DNA of 64,000 nucleotides from Durusdinium trenchii (Eukaryota > Sar > Dinophyceae > Suessiales > Symbiodiniaceae). Every line of letters begins with the position of its first letter. Positions within the stretch are counted from its first letter, which is position 1. The position numbers and the translations under genes are program-made. The notes under the pieces were generated by a model. That model searched no databases. It saw only the letters and a list, made by a program, of their open reading frames with translations, and was not told the DNA's origin. Below, one piece after another: positions 33,101 to 44,100 of this stretch. The DNA lies in the NCBI GenBank assembly GCA_963970005.1, contig CAXAMN010022851.1, forward strand, positions 163,800 through 227,799. The letters are read 5' to 3'.

Positions 33101-34975
33101 GCTCTTATCAGATTGATCACTGGTCCCATTTGTAACGGGCGTGGGGCCGCTGAGTGCTGATGATCGGTGACCCATCCACGGCACCTCCCAAAAGTTCCCA
33201 AGAATAGATACTTCCATCACATGGACTAGTTGCATCCATTTGCTGGGATCCACTCTCATGTGCTTGGCATTGTCACCCCAGAAACAGCGGTCCTTCGGGT
33301 GGCTCAGGCCAGATGGAACGACATAATATACATATATATATAGATATTATATACACATTTCCCGTTCTATTTACACTTGCTACAAGTCTGCGGCTTGACC
33401 TTCACAGGGGGGTTCACTTGTTGATCCCAAATGCATTGTTGGTCTTTGTGTGTGCGTGTTCTTGTGCTATATGATTAATTATGATTATATGATGTGATAT
33501 GTGTTGATTTTTTGGGTGAAAAGGCGCCCCACCCCCAGGTGTCCAGCCTCCACCGCCTGAGGAGGAGGACCACCTGGGCCGCACCGCGCTGCACCGGAGC
33601 GCCGTGGAGGGCCATACTGAGGCTGTTCGCCTGCTGGTGCAGGCGCCTGCGGCCAGTTGAGCGTGTGGCTGGGAATGCCGGCGTGGTGATGACGTAGCAA
33701 AGGTCGGGGAGAAGGCAAAGAATGGCAAAGACTCAGCGCCCAAAGTGCAAAGAACCTATTATTAGGTATGTTTGGCATTTTGGGCGCTGTGCGGCGTGAG
33801 GTTCTGGTCGAGCGATGCATAGGTCTTGTTTCGTGCTGTGATGGGTTGGAGCTGGGTTTAGCAGTTTAGCACCCCCGAACCATTTTCTGTCAGTGAATGT
33901 GGGGAGAGTAGAATAGTAAAGTAGACGACTCTGGATCAGCCTTTGACCAGGCAGAGGTCATTTTCAGCATTCGCCCGTTACGACAGTTCTCGCCCCAAGA
34001 CATTTGCCAGGTGACTAGGCCATCCAAAGAAGAGAACATGTAATCTTAGCTGCTGGTATTCTATCATGTTCCATCCTCCCACACAGTCGAGTTCCGCAGC
34101 TTTAAAGTGGCCGCCGACTGTGTGATGCCTCACTGGACCTGCCCTCAGCCTCCTGTCGTGTACAGCCTCACGCTGTCAAGGCCTCAGCGGAGACCGTGAC
34201 CTGGCAGAGTTTGTGCAGGTGGCTTCCGACGCATGAATTGAAGTAGGAACAATGTTCGCTACTAGCCTGGCCATACTACTAGGAACAAGGACGCATGAAT
34301 TGAAGTATATATCAACTCCTGACCGCTGACCTACTCAGTCAGTGGATATTTTTTCACCCGTGTTGGGGAATGGTTTTCCCACAGGGAAATGGCTCGGGAG
34401 TTGCTGATAAGCTGAGAAGGTGTTTTGGGGTGTTTGGAGTTTGGAGGGTCTAATTACCCCGGATTTGCACGGGGGCAGCTCCAGTTGGTCCCCACAGTTG
34501 GTCTGGCAGCTCCAGGTCGCAGTTGGACGCTCACACTAGACACTGCGAAGAACCATGCCAAGTCTTTGGTCTTGTGCATGCCCATCCATAAACTTTGTCA
34601 ATCAGAGAAAGGGTGTCCCTGAATCTCGATCCTAATTTCTGTTATTTGGCGCCCATGACATCCATGAGACCGAGCCTTAGGGCACCATGAGACCGTGTAG
34701 CCGTCGGGCGTAGGGTACATCCAGACGTGTCGTGCCATGGCTTTGGTCATAGCTTGATGTTACAAGCTGGCCGGAGCCCGGCTTGAGTGACTACAATTGA
34801 TTTTGGTTGAAGGCTTATTGGACTTTAGCGCTCAGGGAGGACTTAGAGACCTGAAACCCGCGAAAACACATGGAAAAAACATGAAAAACCGTTCTCCACA
34901 TTTGCACCTAAGGATGCCTTGGACCACCAGGGCCAGACAGCCTGCGACCTTGCTCGGGAGCGGCAACAGGCGGTT
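30112..34975 (+). CDS. Ankyrin-repeat protein exons
   Basis: Plus-strand exons each carry about one ankyrin repeat: about 30112-30203 (DGSTLLHLAANSEAALRPLL); 31518 to about 31665, after TTCCAG (RTPLHLHCLSESATVKSLAQ, then LLELQADPSLQD); about 32300-32395, weaker (GATAFLECASRGRCD); about 33533-33657 (DHLGRTALHRSAVEGHTEAV, then RLLVQAPA); and about 34907-34975 (DALDHQGQTACDLARERQQA). The G.T.LH.A...G pattern is clear in the first, second and fourth; the last looks like a capping repeat. Ankyrin repeats bind partner proteins, and the partner is unknown. One exon per repeat with coiled-coil exons on both sides suggests one long gene from about 21.4 kb to 39-40 kb, but gene limits are not proven. 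Candidate extra exons lie at about 30559-30643 and about 31110-31280. Confidence 0.6.
30596..30641. repeat. Two-unit 23-bp tandem repeat
   Basis: The unit TGGCTCGGAGGAACGRCGTT(GAA) occurs twice in direct succession with one base difference, within a possible exon. Confidence 0.85.
32511..32524 (-). repeat. T7G7 homopolymer pair
   Basis: Reverse complement of the C/A tract type at 15854. It is followed by a short duplicated word CGCCGCATCGG (about 32531 and 32550). Confidence 0.8.
34258..34290. repeat. Short member of the CTACTAGGAACAAG minisatellite family
   Basis: About one and a half units (GCTACTAGCC...ACTACTAGGAACAAGG). Confidence 0.65.
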
Positions 34976-35059
34976 GGGTTGGAATGGGGGGTTAGGAGAT
35001 GAAAAAGCTATATAATTGAATGTTCCTGTTTGAAGACATCGTTTGAGGAGATGTGTGAA

Positions 35060-36547
35060 GGGTGTTACATGGTGTTACTTTTCGAGTTTTGCCCCTTTGC
35101 TTTTTTTGGGCAGGAATGCCGAAGGTGAATGGCACCAAAGGTGGGCACAGATTTGCCCGTGAAATCAGTCACCGGAATCTGGAAGGACCCTTGCCCGAAG
35201 ATCCGACCAAGAAAACCTCGAGCTCCACTCGAAGCGAACGACACATTGTTCCGATCCAGGCTGCCGTGCTGATGTTGCTGGAGCCGCAGGCAGGGCATGA
35301 CACGATGCGGACAGCAATGGTCATGAGATCTTTGCAACCGGCGCATGTGAATCTGGGAATGCAACTACTTCAGACTTTTGGCACAAGGCCCCATAGGTGG
35401 TGACACAGTTTGTGGGTCGCCTCTTGCGCAGAAACTCCTGCCAGAGTGCAGTTTGAGGTCTTTTGTCCTCTATCGTCCTGACCGAACGGAGATTGTGGTT
35501 GGGTTTAAGTCCCAAATTTTAAAGCTGGTTGCACTCAGACCTTTAGTGTCGCTACTCCGCTGTCCCCGTCACTTTTTTTCAATTCTCGGCGGCCCGCTTG
35601 CAGTCAGCTCACCAGTCGCTACTCCAGAAATAGTGAGAGCAAGAGGAGGGATTTCATATTCTCATGCTCCGCATGGGGTCATGTTGAACTGTTTAAGGGA
35701 CATACGATTTAAATCTCCTTCTTGAAGCAGTGCATACGGAGATTGTCAGGTCTGAGAGCCCAGTGAGTGTACTCAGAAACCAGTCAGTGCAGCAAGGGCG
35801 CCGCAAATCAACAGATTGCCCAAAAGAATGCCACATACAAAGCCAGAAGATGGTGACACGTAGCACCACCAAAAATGGAACGAATGAACGCACGTCTTCT
35901 TCCCAAGAGCACCTTGGTGCTCTTTTTGCGGACCGGACGAGCGAGCCTCCCGGCGCTCGTCACGAGCGGCCCGCATGTTCTTTGTGAAGTACCTGGATCA
36001 GAAGCAAGGTGACTTGGATTCACAGGGATTCGGTGCAAGAGGCCGTTGTTGGTTTTGAGATGGCTAGAGCTATTAGAATGCTACAAGGCAAACGGTGCTT
36101 TTGAAGGCTCCAGGGATGTGGCAGCCATGTAGTTTTTTTTTTTTTTTTTGTGTGTGTGTGTGGCCATAATTTGAACAAAGATAACAAAGGCCATGGCGAA
36201 AAAGCACAATGGCAACCTACAGCCATGGTGATGCAGCACAGCAGCATTTCTAGGACCTACTAAGAGCCTCAGGATTGGAGTTTGAAAGTCTTGTAGCCAG
36301 GGTTGGGTTGACACTCATTGGTCATTTGGGCCGCTGCTAGAGCTCACAATGGCTCAACACGAGGCTGACTGGCCCCCTGACTAACCCCAAGCTTGGCGGG
36401 TGGGAGAATATATGCGGATAAGTATGCGGATTTATGATTGAGAACTATATATATATAACAAAAATCAGTCAGCTTAAATCATTGCACAATCTTTGGGAGG
36501 CAAGTGATCACCCCCACCAAGTCTCTTGACATTGTAGCGGCCTTGCA
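35060..36547. other. No confident exon
   Basis: Frames at 35062-35403 (plus) and 35065-35364 (minus) are both open for about 100 codons and I cannot choose between them. The remainder holds a T17 run next to (GT)n at 36133-36160 and an (AT) run near 36447. Confidence 0.35.
36133..36160 (-). repeat. Poly-T17 followed by (GT)n
   Basis: Seventeen T then about six GT units. On the minus strand this is (AC)n followed by A17, which could be a retroposed poly-A tail, but no source sequence is visible next to it. Confidence 0.75.
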
Positions 36548-39500
36548 GCTAGGCGAGGCGCGGGTCGTCGATCAGCAGCAGCTGGTGCGCCAACGCTTAG
36601 AAGCCTTTCTGCAGAAGCGGCCCAGCCCAGAGGACTTGCTGCTTGGCCGGTCGAGTCTGTGTGGTGTTGATGTGCTCGGATGTTCTCGGTGGATCTGGGT
36701 CGTGCGTTCAATCGGTCCTGTAATGTGTATGGCCTGCGAAGGGGAGGCATGGGGTATCTACCTATACTTCTGTAGGGGCGAGCAGGTTCCTGGATAGTTA
36801 TTGCAGTGCCTCCTGCGGAAGAGTAGGTAATTAGTTGATCACGGTGGTCACTACCTGCACCTTCTCAGGTCAAATGCCACTGTTGTAGGAAAATGTGGGC
36901 TTGGGTCGGTCTGAGAGGTCCAGACCAAGAGAGTCCGATCATCCAGATCTAGTGAAGCACACTCACTCTCGACACATGACAGGGTTCAGTTTGTAGTTGA
37001 TCCATTGACGTCGATTTCTGGCGTCGTCGGACCACGGTATGTCCAGTGTGTCTGGTCCCCTGAGTCCGTGCTCCGTGGTCCGAGGCAAGCGCTGGGGATC
37101 CTGGGGTGGCAGCAGCGTTTCGCGCTCGCCGCGGAGGCTCCTGGGTTTGTTGGGTGTGATGAGGGGCAGCCGAAGACCAGATGAAGCGACTTAGATTTTC
37201 TTGGAGCGTTGGACCCTTGCGCATGTTTTTAAAACCCAGCCGCCAGTAACAGTAACATGTGAAGGTGCGAAAAAAACATGTCAACTGCAAATGCCAACAT
37301 GTATATATTTCTCAAGCTCAAGCAGTTTTTTCTTGCTAGAAATGTGTTTTAATTCGTTTGATTCCACCGTTGGGGGTAGATTCTCCTCATCCAGGGCTCC
37401 TGGGGGGTAGGAGGGCAACATGATGCAGCATATACAATTTTCAAAAATAGAAAATACACAAATGAGTGACATCACAAACATAAATGAACACTGCAAGCAT
37501 ACACACACCGAGATATTTATTTATATACCTATCATGGGTCGACCATGACCAACCCACCCATAGCAGGTAGTGAACGAGCTGCTCAAGAGCCGCCTTCGAG
37601 CTCAAGAGGAGGCGCTCGAACGCCCGGGCTGCGGAGCCCCTCGGCTGTCCTCGGCAGCGAAGCCACTCATAGCCACTCACACCAGTCGCCAAAAAGGAGG
37701 GGGGGCAGTAGATCTGAGACATGTTTGTTAGTTAATTACTAGGAACAAGAAGCTACTAAGGGCTCCTGGCCTTGCTGCTAGGAGCAAGGAGGCTACTAGG
37801 GGCTCCTGCCATCGCTACTAGGAGCAAGGACGCTACTGGTATATGTTGGTATTTTATGTTGTTTGCCGGTCCTGGAGCAACGCGAACTGGCACCAGTGCA
37901 CTCAACCGGGAACCTGCCTTTGGGGATTCGCGACCGGTCCCGAGCCCCAACGGTCACGGTCCGCAGCTCTGAGGATCGCCACTACGATCAGCAGCTGCTG
38001 CAGCTTTTGAGCGGCCCAGCTTCACAAGCTCGCCTGGACACTTGGAATCCATTGCATTCCGGATCCCGAACTTGGTGTGGTGAAACATGTGGTGAAACAC
38101 ACATGTGGACCTAGACAATACCGCATCCGGATGGTCGGGAAAAACAGGTGGTACTGGTAGTGGGGAGATCCTTGGACTTCACGTCGTGCCCGACGTGTTT
38201 CCCTAAGTGAATCAGCCAATTCAATCCCTCCAATGCATTTGAATAGAAACATTAGAACCGGATGCCGCTTACAACGGGCCGCCTCCAAACATTTCTACCA
38301 TTTCTGGAGGACTGTTCCGTTCATTCCTGAGCCCCGTGGCGGCCACTGGTCTTACACGGGATCTGAACCACCCCGCAGTATTGTACAGATTCGCAACTAA
38401 ATACCTTGAGTAGAGGAGGGTCACAATCAGCATAAACTGCATCATTTGATTTGGAATAAGCCATCCACCATTACGTTTGTGGGGCAGCGGAGATCCCCAC
38501 ATGCTGGGACAGATCCAGACAATCCAGTGATGTGGTGCTGGGGTTAGGTTCCAATGACGAACCAAGCTTTGACCCAGAAACGCCGGCCCGCTTTTTCCCC
38601 AGATTCGAGTTCAGTCAGCAGCACAGGAAGAGCTCCGAGCACGCAGCGTGGAGCAGAGGAAAGAGCTGCAAGTGGCCCAGGAGCGGTGGAAGGAGGCCAG
38701 CGCAGCACCTGGGCTGCCGAGGAGAAGCACGTTCCGACGATGATGTGAAGGTCGATAAGAAAGACCGGTCCCGAGGCAGAGGCCTTTCAGCTTTTTTTCC
38801 ATGACTTTCCTCAATGATTCCGGATATTCAGGCAACCAAGACTATATTATTTAAGTGCGCACATTTTTTTCCCAATCCTTCGGGAAGAGCAGGGCTTGTC
38901 ATGTGGTGCTGCTGAATGGTGTTGCCTGAGCTATGCAGTGTCACTGGGTGAGGGGCATACAACCCGAACCTTACCTGTTGACCAAAGCATCGCAGCTGCC
39001 AAGGACTGTTTGAAGAAATCCTGCAGCCCTGTGGTGCCGCAGCTCATCGGGCGATTGAATGAAGCAGGCCGACTTCTGGCAGAGCATCAGGAGATGACTC
39101 TATGTCTGCAGGAAGCTGTCATCCCACCGGTGACCCCAATCAAGTCATGAAATCGCAGATAATTGGCATTTGGGTGGCCATCTCTAAGGAAGAACCAGAC
39201 AGAGCAGCTACCAGCCTGTCACATGACTGATGGATTTCTGATTCGGGAATCGGGCTGAAGTTGCTTAGGGCAATTGTGTTCCCTAAGTGTTTTAGTAACA
39301 TTTTGTAGCAGCCAGATGGCACCAGCCAAATTTGAACAGTCGTGGCGGCTTGTGCTGCTGGGTTGGACCGTCACCCCAGGAAAGCGGGACCTCTCGCGGA
39401 GATTTCTCGGGAGATTTGCAGCTTTCAGAAGTTGCTGGTGAAGCGTCGTGCTCTTCAAGACATTGTCCTTTTGCTGAAATTTGATGTCAATCATTTCTTT

Positions 39501-40020
39501 GCCTCAAAGAAAGGAGGTTGGTCTGGAGGAAGACTCGCAACATGGCAGTGTTGTCACAACTGACTAGTTATCTTCCAAACGCTCTTGAGCTGCCCTGTGG
39601 GCACAGACAGCCTTTTGGACAGTTTAGGATATCCAAAGAAACCCGTTTCATCCAGAGCGTTTGAATCGGTGTTTAGCCACCAGATGTCACCAGTACCCTT
39701 AGCAGGCACCAGGTGGTTTCTAGATCTGACTATAACCGTGGAAACTGCCAGAGGTGGTTGAGAAGATGATCTCCCGAGCCTGGGAAAGACTATAAAGTCA
39801 AATATCGTCAGCAAATTCTGTTAGTTTCAGCCAGGATTTGAGTGAAGAGGCGATTTTGAGTGAAGAGCCTGAACTATGTCGACCTCGCTGTCCTTGTTTT
39901 GACCTTCCCACGTCAGACCGATGCCAACCGAGGTGGCCATGGCCGAGCGCACGGACGCTGCGCGGGAGGCAGTCTTCTCGTTCGGTCGGTGCCCCGAGGT
40001 GGATGTGACGCTGGGTCGCA
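36548..40020 (+). CDS. Coiled-coil and RPEL-like exons (3' part of the ankyrin/coiled-coil gene?)
   Basis: Exons after cag: 36548 to about 36660 (ARVVDQQQLVRQRLEAFLQ, then KRPSPEDLLLGRS); 37567 to about 37640 (VVNELLKSRLRAQEEALERP); about 37965-38030 (DRHYDQQLLQLLSG); 38603 to about 38720 (VQSAAQEELRARSVEQRKEL, then QVAQERWKEAS); about 38990-39130 (AAAKDCLKKSCSPVVPQLIG, then LNEAGRLLAEHQEM); and 39921 to about 40020 (MPTEVAMAERTDAAREAVF). The first resembles an RPEL motif ('L...L..RPS.E.L...'), an actin-binding signature in other proteins; a single diverged copy is weak evidence. The last exon has an ATG and may instead start the RINT1-like gene. The helical, charged composition continues that of the exons at 21-29 kb. 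Confidence 0.5.
37738..37842. repeat. Minisatellite of the CTACTAGGAACAAG family
   Basis: Four to five units with CTACTAGG...CTCCTGGCC(T/A)TCGCT and AGGAGCAAGGA blocks. It is closest in sequence to the locus at 60430. Confidence 0.85.
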
Positions 40021-40064
40021 ACACTGGCTCTCGTTGCATTTCATGTTTTGTTTCAAGTTTAACG

Positions 40065-40081
40065 TTTTTTTTTGGGGGGGG
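40065..40081 (-). repeat. T9G8 homopolymer pair
   Basis: Same C/A tract type as at 15854, on the opposite strand. It lies directly after a probable exon (39921-40020). Confidence 0.8.
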
Positions 40082-41124
40082 CAATTTTTGCATCAGTCAG
40101 GGCCAGCACTTGCAGAAAACTATCAGCCAGGGTGGTGATTGGATTTGATTCGCCTGCTCAAGATGATAGGATATGATAGCCGAGTACGTGAAGTGATTGT
40201 AATATAATTTCGACATGGAGGAAGTCACAACTTCCCTTCCAGGTGGTGGCTAGGCCAACGTTTGGGATGTTAGAGGGGTCAAACACCAGTGGGCCAAAGA
40301 TTCATGGCACTCCTTTTGCCACCTTTGGATGCAGTTGACGGAACAGTGAAAACGGTTAGACTATGTTTGCTAGATTTTGCTAGCCAGTCAACATGACTCC
40401 CCATCTTGCTTTAGCTTTATCACAGGGCCCCGTTACCAACATGCCCGGTTAGAGTGGTTGCAAGCACATGTGAGGAAAGGATTGCTGGAGCTTTGCACTC
40501 GTCTGCCAGCGCGGAGCAGGGCTGTAGGTGCCTAGTTCGAGTCCTCTGATCGGACGATTCTGTGGCGTGTGAAGTTTCATTACACAGGGGGACCTTTCGG
40601 TGAGCAAACAAGTGCTGTGACCATGCTTGCGCTTTGACTTGTTATGTTCGCATTGAACTGCCTAGGAAGAGCGCCACTGAGACCCTAAGGCCCTAAGTTG
40701 AATATGTTCGCGATGTTTGGCTGTAGTTTTTATATGGGAGCGTATGTAGGGAATCGAGGGAACCAGTTTAGAACCAAGGGATGGCCATTCTGTCCAGTGT
40801 GGCTATGTTTTTGCGGACGGAGATGCTGTAAGCAATGAGGTCAGTTAGTTGAAACTGGTCAAAATTCCGGGCCTGCAAGCCTTTGTTTGGGAAACGACAG
40901 CGAACAGACTTGTGGTTCATATGAGTATGTTGGTGTCTGGGACTCCCTCTGGACGAAGCCTTCTACCGAACACCCACCTTCAACAAACATGCTTGGGCGG
41001 AACAGCGCCCTAAGTCCGACCATGAACTCCTGCAGCTGAACTAGGTTTTGCGTCTTGGGTAAGGTATATACATGAATTTACTGATTTATATACTGGAACC
41101 AGTGTCCTCAGCCTCTCTCGACAG
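40082..41124. other. No gene seen (intron or intergenic)
   Basis: No block with coding composition and splice motifs was found on either strand. Confidence 0.4.
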
Positions 41125-44100
41125 GCCTCAAGCGCCTGCGCTTCTTGGTGGATCCTTTGCGCCGTTTGGTTACACAGGACAGGGTCACAGGGTTAATGTG
41201 GGTTGATGTTTCGATACGGCTTTGCCTCAAGATGAGAGAACCTCCAAGACACCCGGCCGACAAAAGTAACTGGGACCAGATGGGACAAGCATTAAGCATA
41301 TATGGCATAAGTTTTAAACCGATTGCGCTTTAGCAGTCAGCTGAACCCATAGGAGCTCTTGGACGTTTTGAAGGCTTGCTGGCCCAAAGACGAGGCCCAA
41401 AACGCGCAGGTGCCACACGCACAGGCCAGGGCTAGGATGTTTCAAAGCTGAAGGGAGACACGATGAGTTGAGCACAACTTCTCCACGTTGTGGTGTGTAT
41501 GATCCTACGACGGCAGAACAGCAGCCCATGGCATATTCATGTTCCACATCTTCTACCGCAAAATTTGTTTTCCTGCATTTTGTGTCTGCTACACTGTGTG
41601 AGTTGGGAACCATTGCAGGGAACCCATGGTAGAACCCAGCCATATTGAAAACATGTGGATGCTGAATGATGTAGAAGCGGGAGGCCCGGGGGGATTCGAC
41701 ACTTCTAGCGAGACTTGCGACCTTAGCTCGCAATGCAGAAAGACAAGGTGTTTGCCACAAACTGATTTGGGCAATCTTGTTCCATGCTATTCAAGCACAC
41801 GGCGTGGGAACTGTAGCAAGAGCTCCACTTTTGAAGAACGTGCTTGGCTCTCCATGTGTGAGTGCTGCAAGGTGTTCTTTCTATCAGAGGTGGACTCTGG
41901 AGAGAAAGCTGCCGACTAGAGATGTTCCAGCGTTCCCAGCTATAGCAGGTGAACTCCATCGGACACCATTCCGAATGACTTGTTGAAGGTTCGATGGATC
42001 AGCGAACAAGGCTCCCTCCATGATGAGTGGGATCCCACCTGGGATGGACCCCATTTTGATCCATTTTGCGTTGCAGGTGCTGAGCCTTTGCAAACAGCTC
42101 CGCGACGCACAAGTGGTGGATCGCGAGCTTCGACGTCTCGAGGGCAATGAAGGTCCGGTGGAGGAGAGCGGTCCGGTGGATCAGCTGCGGAAAGTTACAC
42201 CCTCATCGAGCACACTGAGATAGACACTGGGAGGGCTCTTGTCCTTTAGGCCATAGATTTTTGTTTTGAAAGGAAGGGACATCGAGGAAAACAAAGGAAA
42301 CGTGTAAAGAGCGAGGATATTTCTTAATTCTCCCCCATGTGGACACAGCTTGGTAGACAAGGATCATACTGCCTGGGACACTACGAGGAGTCTTACAGCG
42401 AACTGCATCCAACGTGGTGAAACAGTTCGATGCCTAAAATAAGCACTGGACAGGTACCATTTTCCTGGGACACATCTCTCTCCAGGTGGTTTGGCATGTT
42501 GGGGATGTCAATTTCAATATGCGATGTTCCTTGGTTGTGGATCTTGTTGACCCATTTTAGTGTAGCTTCCAAGTTCTATAATACTATGTATATATATATA
42601 GATATTGTAGATGTTCTGACTTCGACAGCGAAGGAGCTGTGGCCCTGTGCAGCTTTGGCGGCCCCGCTCTTGGCACGCTTTCGACATCACTTCTGCCGGC
42701 CAGACAGCGAGCTGTGCCGCATGGACAAGCCAGAGTGGGCCTTCAGATCTTTGGCGTAGAAAACGAGGGAAGCTGAGGGTGTCACCATGATTGCAAAGCC
42801 ATCTTTTGGAGTCCAGGACGGCAGCGATTCAAGACGTAGGGGGGGATACTTAGCGGGCTGTATAGCAGCGTTGTTTGCCTAATTCGTTGTTCTTCTTCAG
42901 CCTCCACGTAGAGACTGGCATCGGTCATGACAAGACCCCAGAAATGACTGGCCCAACCGACCCACCACTTAGCACTGTCCACTGGGCCTGCGTCGGAGGA
43001 TACCTCACGGATTGCGCGGCGGAGCACGCTGCGGAGTTGGAGGGCTGGATGGGCGATGAGGTGGATGCTGGGCTGGATGGGACCTGGGCTCTATGTCTAC
43101 TGAATAGTCTACTGAATCTACTCTACTTACTTCATGGATCTCCCAAGGTGCTTTCAAGATGATGGGTCCTTCCCGTTCCGCTCCGTCAGATAGCAGACAT
43201 CTCCGGAAGTCCGATGTGGGATGGGGAGTGAAGACACATGACTTCCTGGAATGGGTTTGTAGATGAAACTGGTTCTTCTAAATGTGATTGAAGGTTTTGA
43301 GGAAGGTTTTGAGGGGCCAAATTGATGTCGAGGCTGCGTCACAAAAGCCTGTTTGCATGGATGCGCATGGATGCGCATGGATCTGCGTGCGGTACAGCCG
43401 TGTGGTGCCCCAAATGGAAGAAAGCCTGGTGAATGATTCAGTTCGCCTCGATGCGTGAGGCATGGCTTGGTCAAAACTCCATGCCCAGGTCTGCTGCCAT
43501 AGGGGGATCCTTGCAGGTGGTGGTACTGTAGTTGGCATTGATTAACATAGAACCTGAGAACCACTGGGTTGTAGAGGAAAGTAGTAAGTAGTCGTCCAAA
43601 GGTCAATTTTCAGGTTTCATGTGGGTCTCTTCCCGGGTGTCGTTGGCATTATGGCCACATACAGTCCACTCCCAGCTACGACTCGGCCCACGGAGAAAGG
43701 CGTGGCTTTCTAGCAGCCGTCAGCTAGTGGCTTTCCATTTTAGGGCCTCTGGGATTCTCAAACTTCGGCCGAAACCCAGGACACTGAGCTGCTCAACGGC
43801 TTCGCTGCCTCCCTGGCACACGAGGCCCGACGGTTCCTACGGCAGCGCTTGCCGGTGTTGGCGGCGGAGGAGTCGAAGCCTTTGATGCTCCATACCCTGC
43901 AGCAGCTGGATTTCGGATTGAGCGGATGAATGGGCAGACTAGATTGGGTTCACGATGCTTCGCGCATGTAGGGCTGGGAATAAACAAAACCAGTGATTTA
44001 GGGTCTGGATTAGATAGCCGGCTTTGGCACATGGAAAGCGACTCTTGCGATGCTTTGGCGCCAGACCTGTCGTTGCAGAGGTTTTTGGTCGCCAAGGGTG

